From: Actinomadura physcomitrii
Lineage (GTDB): Bacteria > Actinomycetota > Actinomycetes > Streptosporangiales > Streptosporangiaceae
DNA: 64,000 nt
Assembly: GCF_008923205.2 (NCBI RefSeq)
Contig: NZ_WBMS02000007.1
Span: 62,001 to 126,000, forward strand
Direction: 5' to 3'
Part shown: in pieces, positions 41,785 through 50,409 of the stretch
Layout: every line of letters begins with the position of its first letter
Position numbering within the stretch: the stretch's first letter is position 1
Program-made: the position numbers and the translations under genes
The notes under the pieces: model-generated
The model's input: only the letters and a program-made list of their open reading frames with translations
Told to the model about the DNA's origin: nothing
Database searches by the model: none

Positions 41785-42606
41785 ATGTCCGACCCGTACG
41801 CGAGCTTCACCTCCCTGAAGTTCGACCGCCCGGCGCCCGGCGTGCTGCGGCTCGTCCTCGACGCGCCCAACCTCAACGCCGTCGATCCGCGGATGCACGG
41901 CGAACTGGCCGACATCTGGCCGGTGATCGACCGCGACGAGGAGACCCGGGCCGTGCTCGTCCAAGGGGCGGGCAAGGCCTTCTCGGCCGGCGGCACGTTC
42001 GACTCCATCGAGCGCATGACGGCGGAGCACGCGGTGCGGGTGCGCGTCATGCGCGAGGCCCGCGACATGGTCTACGGGGTCCTGAACTGCTCGAAGCCGG
42101 TGATCTCCGCCATCCACGGCCCGGCGGTGGGCGCCGGCCTGGTGATCGGCATGATGGCCGACATCTCGGTCGTCGGACGCACCGCGAAGATCGTGGACGG
42201 TCACACCCGCCTGGGCGTCGCGGCGGGCGACCACGCCGCCATCTGCTGGCCGCTCCTGTGCGGGATGGCCAAGGCCAAGTACTACCTGCTGACCTGCGAG
42301 TCGCTGTCCGGCGAGGAGGCCGAGCGGATCGGCCTGGTGTCCAAGTGCGTCGAGGACGACCGGGTCCAGGCCGAGGGCCTGCGGATCGCCACGAACCTGG
42401 CCGCCGGCGCCGGCAGCGCCATCAGCTGGACGAAGCGCTCCCTCAACCACTGGTACCGCAGCGCCTCGCCGATCTTCGAGGCGTCGCTCGGGCTGGAGTT
42501 CCTCGGCTTCGGCGGACCCGAGGTCCTGGAGGGCGTGGCCTCGCACCGGGAGAAGCGGCGCCCGGACTTCGAGGCGGTCGGGCGGAAGAACCCCCTGGAC
42601 CTCTGA
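41785..42606 (+). CDS. Crotonase-fold protein with atypical active-site strand
   Basis: 273 residues from the ATG at 41785 behind AAGGAG. Motifs: [20 protein letters not shown] (NxP variant of NRP), [20 protein letters not shown] and [20 protein letters not shown]. The acid strand reads [20 protein letters not shown], so both usual Glu are absent and Asp/His take nearby positions. The long C-terminal part ([20 protein letters not shown]) is typical of this branch. It may be a hydrolase, isomerase or ring-cleaving member and not a simple hydratase. Confidence 0.88.
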   Translation: MSDPYASFTSLKFDRPAPGVLRLVLDAPNLNAVDPRMHGELADIWPVIDRDEETRAVLVQGAGKAFSAGGTFDSIERMTAEHAVRVRVMREARDMVYGVLNCSKPVISAIHGPAVGAGLVIGMMADISVVGRTAKIVDGHTRLGVAAGDHAAICWPLLCGMAKAKYYLLTCESLSGEEAERIGLVSKCVEDDRVQAEGLRIATNLAAGAGSAISWTKRSLNHWYRSASPIFEASLGLEFLGFGGPEVLEGVASHREKRRPDFEAVGRKNPLDL

Positions 42607-42636
42607 TCACCGTTTTCCAGCAAGAGACGAACTAAT

Positions 42637-42655
42637 TTACATATCTAACTAATTC
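42637..42655 (+). promoter_or_regulatory. 19-bp shared element, copy i
   Basis: TTACATATCTAACTAATTC, 58 bases upstream of the DUF35 start at 42713, just after the crotonase stop. Confidence 0.55.
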
Positions 42656-42712
42656 CGGATACGCTGCGGCCACAGCACGCGCTTGCCCGGCCCGGAACGA
42701 ATGGAGTGGCCG

Positions 42713-43156
42713 ATGACGAAGACCAAGCCCGTCGCCGAGGAGCTGTTCACCTGGCCCTCCGACGAGCCCCGGCTGATCGGTTCCCAGTGCGCCGAGTGCG
42801 GACTGGTCGCCTTTCCCGCCGCCGACCAGTGCGCCCGCTGCGGGGGCACGGAGGCCGAGCGGCGGCTGCTCTCGGACCGGGGGACGCTCTGGACCTTCAC
42901 CACCCAGGGCTTCCGTCCCCCCTCCCCTCCCTACGACGGCAACGACACGGCCGACACCTTCCGGCCGTACACCGTCGGCTACATCGAGCTGCCCGAGGAG
43001 GTCCTGGTCGAGGCCAGGCTCACCGAGCCCGATCCCGAAGCGCTGAGCATCGGGCAGCCGATGCGCATGGTCGTCGTCCCCTACAGCGTCACCGAGGACG
43101 GCACCGAGGTCCTGACGTTCGCGTTCGCGCCGGCCGGCGCCACCGAGGAGGCATGA
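42713..43156 (+). CDS. DUF35 protein (Zn ribbon plus OB fold)
   Basis: 147 residues from the ATG at 42713, with GGAG eight bases ahead; a longer frame from 42683 is less likely. Zn ribbon QCAECGLVAFPAADQCARCG has four Cys; the OB domain includes LWTFTTQGFRPPSPPYDG and FRPYTVGYIELPEEVLVEAR. Its stop overlaps the start of the thiolase-like gene (ATGA), as for the pair at 33 kb, although the gene order is reversed here. It probably delivers or shapes the acyl-CoA site in a complex with that partner. Confidence 0.9.
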   Translation: MTKTKPVAEELFTWPSDEPRLIGSQCAECGLVAFPAADQCARCGGTEAERRLLSDRGTLWTFTTQGFRPPSPPYDGNDTADTFRPYTVGYIELPEEVLVEARLTEPDPEALSIGQPMRMVVVPYSVTEDGTEVLTFAFAPAGATEEA

Positions 43157-44304
43157 TGGAAGCGGTGATCATCGGCGTGGGGCTGCACCCCTTCGGCCGT
43201 TTCCCCGGCAAGTCGGCGATGGACATGGGAGCCGACGCGGTGCGTCTCGCGCTGGCGGACGCGGGCGTGCGGTGGCCGCAGATCCAGGGCGGCTTCATCG
43301 GCAGCCTCGAGGTCGCCAACCCGGACGCGATCGTCGGCCGCCTCGGCCCGACGGGCATCCCCCTGCGCGGCGTCTTCAACGGATGCGCGACCGCCGGGAC
43401 GGCGATCTCCATGGCCGCGAACGCGATCGAGAACGGCGAGCACGATCTCGCCATCGCCATCGGCATGGACAAGCACCCGCGCGGCGCCTTCGCGGCGGAC
43501 CCGTCGGTGGCGGGCCTCCCGGACTGGTACGGCCAGACGGGGATGTTCCTCACCACCCACTTCTTCGGCATGAAGATCAACCGCTACATGCACGACCACG
43601 GCATCACCGAGCGGACGCTCGCCCGGGTCGCGGCGAAGAACTTCCGCAACGCCTCCGGCAACGAGAAGGCGTGGCGGCGAAAGCCGCTGTCGGAGGAGGA
43701 GATCCTCGCCTCGCCGGTGCTGAACTACCCGCTGCGCCAGTTCATGTACTGCGGGCCCGACGAGGGCGCCGCCGCGGTCGTGCTGTGCCGGGCGGACCAG
43801 GCGCACAAGTACACGTCCAACAAGCCCGTGCGGGTACGGGCCAGCGTGCTGCGCAGCCGCAGGCTCGGGGCGTTCGAGGTGCAGAGCCCGGCGATGCCCG
43901 CCGGGGAGCATGCACCGAGCCCGACCGTGGACGCCTCCCGCGCCGCCTACGAGGCCGCGGGCATCGGTCCCGAGGACGTCGGCATCGCCCAGCTGCAGGA
44001 CACCGACGCGGGCTCGGAGGTCATCCACATGGCCGAGAACGGGCTCTGCAAGGACGGGGAGCAGGAGCGGCTCATCGCCGAGGGCGCGACCGAGCCCGGC
44101 GGTCGCCTGCCGGTCAACACCGACGGCGGCCTGATCGGCAACGGCGAGCCGATCGGCGCCTCGGGGCTGCGGCAGATCCACGAGGTCGTGCACCAGCTCC
44201 GCGGCACCGCCGGGTCCCGCCAGGTCCCCGGGGCGCCCCGGGTCGGCTACACCCACCTGTACGGCGCTCCGGGCGTCTCCGCCGTCACCATCCTGTCCAC
44301 CTGA
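43153..44304 (+). CDS. Thiolase-like protein, SCP-x/lipid-transfer type
   Basis: 383 residues; ATG at 43153 or 43156, behind GAGGAGG. The nucleophile Cys is present at residue 78 (VFNGCATAGTAISMAANAIE). The GHPxGA motif reads GNGEPIGASGLRQIHEVVHQ, Glu replacing His, and the second Cys is Ser (YGAPGVSAVTIL). This mixed set differs from both the intact thiolase at 62056 and the Cys-less protein at 33081. A C-C bond reaction (thiolytic or aldol) with the DUF35 partner is likely; which one cannot be told. Confidence 0.9.
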   Translation: MMEAVIIGVGLHPFGRFPGKSAMDMGADAVRLALADAGVRWPQIQGGFIGSLEVANPDAIVGRLGPTGIPLRGVFNGCATAGTAISMAANAIENGEHDLAIAIGMDKHPRGAFAADPSVAGLPDWYGQTGMFLTTHFFGMKINRYMHDHGITERTLARVAAKNFRNASGNEKAWRRKPLSEEEILASPVLNYPLRQFMYCGPDEGAAAVVLCRADQAHKYTSNKPVRVRASVLRSRRLGAFEVQSPAMPAGEHAPSPTVDASRAAYEAAGIGPEDVGIAQLQDTDAGSEVIHMAENGLCKDGEQERLIAEGATEPGGRLPVNTDGGLIGNGEPIGASGLRQIHEVVHQLRGTAGSRQVPGAPRVGYTHLYGAPGVSAVTILST

Positions 44305-44337
44305 CCTCGGGTCGACGCACAGTTCAGGAACGCATCA

Positions 44338-45648
44338 ATGGCTCATGACACGCACGCCGACGCCGGCGACCTCGCCTCCTTCACGGCCGAGGTCCGGGCG
44401 TTCCTCGACGCCCACGCGCCCGGCGGCACCGCGCGCGAGGACAAGGCCGGGACGTTCGTCTGGGGCAAGGGCGACGACCGGATGGCCTACTTCAGCTCCG
44501 ATCCGCCAGAGGAGGAGCAGCGCAAGCTCGAAGAGGCCCGCGCCTGGCAGCGCACCAGATACGAGAACGGCTTCGGCTGGATCACCGGCCCCGCCCAGTA
44601 CGGGGGCCGCGACCTCACGCCCGTGCACGACATGGTCTACAACGCGATCGAGGCCGAGTACGACGTTCCCGACACCGGCGTCCTCAGCGTCGTCGGCCTC
44701 GGGATGATCGGCCCGACGATCCTCGCCCACGCCCGGGACGAGATCAAGGACCGCTGGCTCCCGGCGATGTACCGGGGCGAGGCGATCGCCTGCCAGCTGT
44801 TCAGCGAGCCCGAGGCCGGGTCCGACCTGGCGAGCGTGCGGACGCGCGCCGTCCGGGACGGCGACGCGTGGGTCCTGAGCGGGCAGAAGGTGTGGACGTC
44901 CGTCGCGCACCACAGCAGGCTCGGGCTCGCGCTGACGCGCACCAACCCGGACGCCCCGAAGCACAAGGGCATCACCGCCTTCCTGGTGGACATGACCCTT
45001 CCGGGGGTGGAGGTCCGGCCGCTGCGGCAGATGACCGGCGGGGCGGACTTCAACGAGGTGTTCCTCAACGAGGTCCGGGTGCCGGACGACCACCGGCTCG
45101 GAGAGGTCGACGGCGGGTGGACGGTGGCGCTGACCACCTTGATGAACGAGCGCGCGACGGTGGGGGGCGACAACGGCGGACCCGCCGCCGCGGCGCTGAC
45201 GCCCGAACGGCTCTACGCGGTCCTGCGCGCCAGCTGGACGCTCGACGATCGCGCGGTACGTGCACAGGCGGCGGAGCTACTGGCCGACGTGATGGCGACC
45301 GAGCACCTCAACACGCGCGCCTTGCGCGGGATGCGCGCCGGGGTGACTCCCGGGCCGGAGATGTCGGTGGCGAAGCTGATGTACGCGCAGAACCTCACGT
45401 GCGCGGCCCATCTCGTGACGGACGTGTTCGGTCCCCGCGCCATCGCCGACTCGGGCGAGTGGGGCACCTACGCCTGGTCGGAACTCCTCCTGGCGACGCC
45501 CGCGCTGCGGATCCTCGGCGGCACGGAGGAGATCATGAAGAACATCCTCGCCGAACGGGTGCTCGGCCTCCCCAAGGAGCCGGGGATCGACACCAGGTCG
45601 CCTTTCCGCGAGCTGCGCCGTTCGGGCACCGGAGAGGGGGCGGCATGA
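44338..45648 (+). CDS. Acyl-CoA dehydrogenase, long subunit type
   Basis: 436 residues, the longest ACAD here, with an extended N-terminus (SFTAEVRAFLDAHAPGGTAR, then a charged segment to about residue 75). Motifs: CQLFSEPEAGSDLASVRTRA, LSGQKVWTSVAHHSRLGLAL, NEVFLNEVRVPDDHRLGEVD and the end RILGGTEEIMKNILAERVLG with LPKEPG. It overlaps the next ACAD by ATGA. It is the long member of a paired enzyme. Confidence 0.92.
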   Translation: MAHDTHADAGDLASFTAEVRAFLDAHAPGGTAREDKAGTFVWGKGDDRMAYFSSDPPEEEQRKLEEARAWQRTRYENGFGWITGPAQYGGRDLTPVHDMVYNAIEAEYDVPDTGVLSVVGLGMIGPTILAHARDEIKDRWLPAMYRGEAIACQLFSEPEAGSDLASVRTRAVRDGDAWVLSGQKVWTSVAHHSRLGLALTRTNPDAPKHKGITAFLVDMTLPGVEVRPLRQMTGGADFNEVFLNEVRVPDDHRLGEVDGGWTVALTTLMNERATVGGDNGGPAAAALTPERLYAVLRASWTLDDRAVRAQAAELLADVMATEHLNTRALRGMRAGVTPGPEMSVAKLMYAQNLTCAAHLVTDVFGPRAIADSGEWGTYAWSELLLATPALRILGGTEEIMKNILAERVLGLPKEPGIDTRSPFRELRRSGTGEGAA

Positions 45649-46781
45649 CCGGCATCACCGAGCTCTCCGAATCGGAGCTTCGCGAGCTGCGATCGTCCGT
45701 ACGGGACTTCCTGGAGGCCAAGTCCTCGGAGGAGGCCGTCCGCAAGGTGATCGAGACCGACCTGGGATACGACCCGGAGGTCTGGTCGCAGATGGCGGAG
45801 CAGCTGCGCCTTCCCGGGCTGATCATTCCCGAGGAGTACGGCGGGGACGGATTCGGTCAGGTGGCGCTCGGCGCGGTCCTGGAGGAGACGGGCAGGGCCC
45901 TGCTGTGCTCTCCGTTCTTCGCGACGGTGGTCCTCGGCGCACAGGCCTTGCTGGCATCCGGCGACGAGGAAGCCTGCGCGGCGTACCTTCCCGGAATCGC
46001 GGACGGCACGACGACCGCCGCACTCGCCGTGTCCGAACGAACCGGCGCCTGGGATCCGGTACAGATCGAGACGCGCGCGCTCCGGCGAGGCGAAGGGGAT
46101 GCCGGATGGGAGCTGACCGGCACCAAGTCCTTCGTGATCGACGGCGTCTCGGCCGATCTCCTCCTGGTGATCGCGCGGACCACCGCGGGACCGTCGCTGT
46201 TCGCCGTGGACCGCGGTGCCGCGGGCCTGACTGCCGAACCGCTGGAGACCCTCGACGGGACCCGGAGGATGGCTCGCGTTCGTCTCGGCGGCACACCCGC
46301 CCGGCTGGTCGGCACCGACGGAGCGGGCGGCCGCCTGATGGCGCGCATCCTGGACCTCGCCGTGACCGGGCTGGCCGCGGAGCAGACGGGCGGAGCCGAA
46401 CTCTGCCTGGAAAGCGCCACGGCCTACGCCCGCACCCGCGTGCAGTTCGGCCGCCAGATCGGCAGCTTCCAGGCGGTCAAGCACAAGTGCGCCGACATGC
46501 TCGTCCAACTCGAACTGGCGCGTGCCAGTGCCCGCGAGGCCGCCGTCATCGCCGACAAGGGCGACGAGACGGCCTTCGCGGTGGCGGCGAGCGCCGCGCA
46601 TGTGTGCTGCTCACGGGCCTACATGTTCGCCGCGGCGGAGAACATCCAGGTGCACGGCGGGATCGGCTTCACGTGGGAGCACCCCGCGCACCTGTACTTC
46701 CGGCGGGCCAAGTCCTCGCAACTCCTCTTCGGGGGCCCGCACGCCTATCACGAGCGCTTCCTGGAGCGTCTCGGGTTCTGA
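45645..46781 (+). CDS. Acyl-CoA dehydrogenase, short subunit type
   Basis: 378 residues from the ATG at 45645, which overlaps the stop of the long ACAD (ATGA). Motifs: AALAVSERTGAWDPVQIETR, LTGTKSFVIDGVSADLLLVI, YARTRVQFGRQIGSFQAVKH and VHGGIGFTWEHPAHLYFRRA, ending SQLLFGGPHAYHERFLERLG. Same short-subunit design as 29913 and 37730. Translational coupling with 44338 supports a heteromeric alpha2-beta2 enzyme. Last gene of the plus-strand run, followed by a hairpin. Confidence 0.92.
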   Translation: MTGITELSESELRELRSSVRDFLEAKSSEEAVRKVIETDLGYDPEVWSQMAEQLRLPGLIIPEEYGGDGFGQVALGAVLEETGRALLCSPFFATVVLGAQALLASGDEEACAAYLPGIADGTTTAALAVSERTGAWDPVQIETRALRRGEGDAGWELTGTKSFVIDGVSADLLLVIARTTAGPSLFAVDRGAAGLTAEPLETLDGTRRMARVRLGGTPARLVGTDGAGGRLMARILDLAVTGLAAEQTGGAELCLESATAYARTRVQFGRQIGSFQAVKHKCADMLVQLELARASAREAAVIADKGDETAFAVAASAAHVCCSRAYMFAAAENIQVHGGIGFTWEHPAHLYFRRAKSSQLLFGGPHAYHERFLERLGF

Positions 46782-46796
46782 CCGCGCCCTCGTCGA

Positions 46797-46825
46797 CGGC
46801 CCGCCGCACCCGCGGCGGGCCGTTT
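46797..46825. terminator. Hairpin with T-run between convergent genes
   Basis: CGGCCCGCCGC (46797-46807) pairs with GCGGCGGGCCG (46812-46822), 4-base loop, followed by TTT. Ends the plus-strand ACAD operon; faces the TetR gene. Confidence 0.8.
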
Positions 46826-46838
46826 CGCGCGCCGGTCG

Positions 46839-47435
46839 TCAGCGTGCGGGTGCGAATCCCCGGATGAAGGCGTCGACGGCGAGGGTCCACCGCCTGTCGC
46901 GCGACTCGGCCGTGCTCCCGAGCCAGCCGGCGTTCTCCTGAGTCGCGAGGCCGATGGCGAGGCCGAGCAGCGCATGGGCGATGTCGATCGGGTCACCGGC
47001 CATGACGCCCGCCTGTACGCAGTGTCCGACCCGGTCGACGAGGAACCGACGGGTGCCGTCACCGACCGACCGCTTGGCGCCGTCGGGTTCGAAGCCGTCG
47101 AAGGGCCTGTTGTACATCACGTTGAAAAGGTTCGGGTTGTCGGAGGCGAAGGTCCGGAACGCGTGTACGGTCGCTGCCAGGTCGGCGACCGCATCACCGC
47201 TCGTGCCGAGCCTTTCGAACGCGGCGTTGAGTCGCCGGAACCCTTCGAAGAACAACTCACGGATGAGTCCGGCCTTGTGGCCGAAGAGCTCGTAGATGGC
47301 CGGAGGAGATGTTCCGGCCAGTCCGGCGATCTTACGCGTCGTCACCGCTGCGACCCCCTCCGAGGCGAGGACGTCGATCGCCGTGTCGAGTATGTGGCGA
47401 CGCAGCTCCGGAGTTCGTTCCTTGGCCGGCGGCAT
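46839..47435 (-). CDS. TetR-family transcriptional regulator
   Basis: 198 residues. The helix-turn-helix is clear: LRRHILDTAIDVLASEGVAA, VTTRKIAGLAGTSPPAIYEL, FGHKAGLIRELFFEGFRRL. The C-terminal ligand domain has an aromatic-rich segment (FASDNPNLFNVMYNRPFDGF) usual in TetR_C proteins that respond to acyl-CoAs or hydrophobic effectors. It lies 18 bases downstream of the crotonase at 47454, probably in one transcript started at the palindrome-bearing region near 48.2 kb. It may regulate only this transcript or the island; the 19-bp island element differs from the palindrome at its own promoter. Confidence 0.9.
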   Translation of the reverse strand: MPPAKERTPELRRHILDTAIDVLASEGVAAVTTRKIAGLAGTSPPAIYELFGHKAGLIRELFFEGFRRLNAAFERLGTSGDAVADLAATVHAFRTFASDNPNLFNVMYNRPFDGFEPDGAKRSVGDGTRRFLVDRVGHCVQAGVMAGDPIDIAHALLGLAIGLATQENAGWLGSTAESRDRRWTLAVDAFIRGFAPAR

Positions 47436-47453
47436 GGCGGCTCCTTCGACCGA

Positions 47454-48170
47454 TCAGTTCACCGCGGCCGAGGCCACGCGGGCGGCGAATTCCTCGCGGT
47501 CGTCCTCGATCGCCGCTGTGAGGGCGGCGATCAACGGCGCCCTCGTCCGCCGCTTGGTCGCACACTGCGCATCGCGGTCGAGCCGGGTCAGCGCGCTCGC
47601 CACCTCGGCGATCCTCTCGTCGAAACGGTCGGGCTCGACGACCTCGTCGAGGAAGCCGGCGCCCACCGCACTCTGGGGACCGAAGACCTCGGCCAGGAGG
47701 GTTGCCCGTTCGAACGCCGCCGGGGTCAGGCGCTGCCTCAGGATCGTGATCGCGGCGCGCGGCATCGTCAGCCCGATGGCCACCTCGTTGGCGGTCAGGC
47801 GCGCCGGTGCCGTGGTCGCGATCCGGTAGTCGCCGCTCAGCAGCAGGAAGGCGCCCATCGCGACGGCGTGGCCGGTACGGGCGATCACGACCGGACGCGG
47901 ATACGACAGGATCCGGAGCGCGAGTTCGAAACCGCCGACCACCATCCCGGCACTCTCACCGGACGCCTCTCCGAGCAGGTTGAGATCGAACCCGGCGGAC
48001 AACGCTCCCGGACGCCCGCGCACAACGACCACACCGTCGTCACGCTCGGCGCGGTCGAACGCCGTGGTCAGCTCGGCCTGCATCTGAGGCGACATGACGT
48101 TCACCTTGCCGTCGTCGATGTCGATACTGCTGACCCCGGCGTCGTGGGTGTACCTGACTCGTGCATCCAT
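47454..48170 (-). CDS. Crotonase-fold protein (EchA-like)
   Basis: 238 residues, shorter than the other crotonases. N-terminus SSIDIDDGKVNVMSPQMQAE; oxyanion region GRPGALSAGFDLNLLGE and RTGHAVAMGAFLLLSGDYRI. The acid strand reads LTANEVAIGLTMPRAAITIL, with Glu in NEV. This is the small EchA/enoyl-CoA isomerase-like branch in which hydratase activity is often absent. Co-transcribed with the TetR regulator, it may tune or consume the effector. Start ATG at 48170 follows GGAGG. Confidence 0.88.
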   Translation of the reverse strand: MDARVRYTHDAGVSSIDIDDGKVNVMSPQMQAELTTAFDRAERDDGVVVVRGRPGALSAGFDLNLLGEASGESAGMVVGGFELALRILSYPRPVVIARTGHAVAMGAFLLLSGDYRIATTAPARLTANEVAIGLTMPRAAITILRQRLTPAAFERATLLAEVFGPQSAVGAGFLDEVVEPDRFDERIAEVASALTRLDRDAQCATKRRTRAPLIAALTAAIEDDREEFAARVASAAVN

Positions 48171-48202
48171 GCCGACCTCCGTCGATAGGCTGCCGCCGTC
48201 AT

Positions 48203-48227
48203 CGTTTCGGAACGATGATTCGAAACG
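48203..48227. promoter_or_regulatory. 25-bp palindrome, likely TetR self-operator
   Basis: Outer arms CGTTTCG (48203-48209) and CGAAACG (48221-48227), with extra inner pairs (A48211/T48219, C48213/G48217). A second nested repeat ATCGTTTCGGAACGAT spans 48201-48216. It lies 33 bases upstream of the crotonase-TetR operon start. Position and symmetry suit autoregulation by the TetR protein at 46839. Confidence 0.6.
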
Positions 48228-48406
48228 AAGATACGGAAGATGCGGGCACGGCGCCAGGAGATGGAGATGCTGCGGCGAACTTCGCGAAGCAGGGACCCCG
48301 TCCCGTCTGCGGCCTCTCTACCGCAGGAGCCTCAGCATGGCGACGGCTCCGGGGTGTGACCGGACATCACACCCCGGCGCCGTCTTCGTGAGCACCCGTG
48401 TCGCTC

Positions 48407-49108
48407 TCAGGTGAACATCACGCGGGGATCGTCACTACCGCAGGCGCAGGGGTCGGCGCGGACGGTCCCCGCTGTCTCGAGGAGGAACTCCCGTCCGCCG
48501 ACGGCTCGCTCGGCCGATGCCGTCACCGACAGGCGTCCGTCCCGCTCGGTTACCGTCCATTCCGCGCGGTTCACGTGCGCGCCGGCGCGTTCGGGACACT
48601 CGATGGCCAGCGCGGGTCCGAGCGTCGAGATGACGGCCGCGGACACCCCCGCGTCGCGCAGCTTCGCGATCCCGTCCGGGCGGGCCATGACGACCGGCGT
48701 CTCGCCGAAGAAGTCGCCGATCATGCTCTGCCCGCTCAGCGCCTCCAGTGTCTCCCCGCTCAGGCCGAGAATGGCGTGGAGGTCCAGCTCACGCTGGAAC
48801 ACCCTGGTGCGCACGTGGTCCCAGCCCATCGTCTCCACGCTGCCGTACACCACGCCCAGGTTGCGGAGCGCCTCGATGACCGGCTGGAACCAGGCCCCTT
48901 CGTGTCCGGAGAAACTGACGACCGCGTGGTGGCCCTGTGCCAACCCGTGCGCCTGGAGCCGCTCCTGCGTCCAGGCGGCGTCCCTGCCGAGGTCGTCCCA
49001 GCCGACCTCGCAGTCGGCGATGCCGTCCGGGCCAGGCACCGGAAGGAGGTAGGCGACCGGCGGGTGGTCGAGCATGCAGGCGCGGGAGAGCGTGTCCTGT
49101 CGCACCAT
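48407..49108 (-). CDS. Truncated PaaK-like protein without the nucleotide loop
   Basis: 233 residues; start ATG at 49108 (TGATG overlap with the PaaK stop) or GTG at 49111. The segment GLAQGHHAVVSFSGHEGAWF, then EALRNLGVVYGSVETMGWDH aligns by eye with GLRPGDRVLSPPGTFRNLMD and ALGAVVISTNTWFGRMRETL of the neighbouring ligase. Its C-terminus ADPCACGSDDPRVMFT echoes the PaaK CxCGR motif. The SSGTTG phosphate loop and C-terminal lid are missing, so it cannot be a normal ligase. Probably a non-catalytic partner or a decayed duplicate. Confidence 0.7.
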   Translation of the reverse strand: MVRQDTLSRACMLDHPPVAYLLPVPGPDGIADCEVGWDDLGRDAAWTQERLQAHGLAQGHHAVVSFSGHEGAWFQPVIEALRNLGVVYGSVETMGWDHVRTRVFQRELDLHAILGLSGETLEALSGQSMIGDFFGETPVVMARPDGIAKLRDAGVSAAVISTLGPALAIECPERAGAHVNRAEWTVTERDGRLSVTASAERAVGGREFLLETAGTVRADPCACGSDDPRVMFT

Positions 49109-50409
49109 CACTGCTTCACCACCCTCGGGAACTTGGCCACACTGCGCACGGTTCGCATGAGTTCCTCCTCGGTATGCAGTTCCAGATCGGGCTCCACTCC
49201 GGTCCGCTTCGCGATGCCGGCGCGCAGCCGGTCGGCGAGGTCGGCGGTGTCGCCGCTCAAGGACGGGTCATAGCCGACGCGGACGCGGAGGCGGTCGACC
49301 TCGCGTGCCGGCCGGACGATCTGGAAGAACCCGCCGACGGTCTCCGGCTCGGCCTCGACGGCCTGCCACACGTCGCGCAGGACGACCGGCCTGCCGTCGA
49401 CGACGGTCTCGTCGCCGCTTCGGCCGGACACCCACATACGCCCGTGCGTCCGGCCGCAGCCGCACTTCTCACTCGTCATGCGCACCAGGTCCTCGCTGCG
49501 GAAGCGGATGAGCGGCGCCGCGCGGTTGTCGAGGTCGGTGGCGACGAGCTCGCCGATCTCACCCTCTTCGACCGGCTCGTCGCCGGACGGGTCCAGGCAC
49601 TCGGCGAAGACGGTGTCCTCCCACAGGTGGAAACCGTTGTGCTCACGGCATTCCCAGGCCGTTCCGGTGTCCGCCGCGCTCGAGTACTCGTAGAGCTCGA
49701 CGCCCCACTCGTTCTGGACCTTCTCCCGCATCCGCGGGCTGATCGGTTGTCCGGCGCACGCGGCGCCCTTCAACGACGCGAAGATCTCCTTGAGGTCGTA
49801 CTCGTTCTCCAGGTGCTCGAGTTCGACCAGCTGCGGGTACATGAACTGCATGTAGGCGGGCCGGTAGCGGCGGACCGCCTCCAGCGTCTCGCGCATCCGC
49901 CCGAACCACGTGTTCGTGGAGATCACGACGGCGCCGAGGGCGTGGTAGCCGTAGTCCATGAGGTTGCGGAAGGTCCCCGGAGGGCTGAGCACCCTGTCCC
50001 CCGGCCGCAGTCCCAGCTCCCACAGGTCCCGGAGCTGCGCGGTGACCAGCGGTGGAGCCCCGTCCCAGATCTCCGCGAAGAACTCCGGATCGCCCGTGGT
50101 GCCGGAACTGGAGGTGATCGAGGTCAGCTCGGACGGCCGAACGCGCAGCAGGCCTCCGAAGGGGTCGCCGGTGCGCGCCCGGTAGTCGCGGAGGGCGTCC
50201 TTGCCGAAGGACGGGATCCGTTCCCGGAAGTCGTCCAGCGACGAGATGTCGCGGGGGTGGACACCGTGGGAGTCCCAGAGCTCCCGGTAGAACGGCGAGT
50301 TCTCGTAGGCGGACGGCACCAGGTCCAGGATCCGCCGTTCCTGGAGTTCGCGGAGCGCCGTCCGAGACATGGTCTCGACCGCTGGTTCAAGGTATCTGTC
50401 ATCCGGCAT
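49108..50409 (-). CDS. Phenylacetate-CoA ligase (PaaK)-like adenylate-forming enzyme
   Basis: 433 residues from the ATG at 50409 behind GAGGAGG; the frame further upstream is untypical. N-terminal helix NSPFYRELWDSHGVHPRDIS, phosphate loop SSSGTTGDPEFFAEIWDG, YEYSSAADTGTAWECREHNG (A5 region) and the metal motif KCGCGRTHGRMWVSGRSGDE, then ELVATDLDNRAAPLIRFRSE. Activates an aryl- or other bulky acid to CoA. Co-translated with the degenerate paralogue downstream. Confidence 0.88.
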   Translation of the reverse strand: MPDDRYLEPAVETMSRTALRELQERRILDLVPSAYENSPFYRELWDSHGVHPRDISSLDDFRERIPSFGKDALRDYRARTGDPFGGLLRVRPSELTSITSSSGTTGDPEFFAEIWDGAPPLVTAQLRDLWELGLRPGDRVLSPPGTFRNLMDYGYHALGAVVISTNTWFGRMRETLEAVRRYRPAYMQFMYPQLVELEHLENEYDLKEIFASLKGAACAGQPISPRMREKVQNEWGVELYEYSSAADTGTAWECREHNGFHLWEDTVFAECLDPSGDEPVEEGEIGELVATDLDNRAAPLIRFRSEDLVRMTSEKCGCGRTHGRMWVSGRSGDETVVDGRPVVLRDVWQAVEAEPETVGGFFQIVRPAREVDRLRVRVGYDPSLSGDTADLADRLRAGIAKRTGVEPDLELHTEEELMRTVRSVAKFPRVVKQ

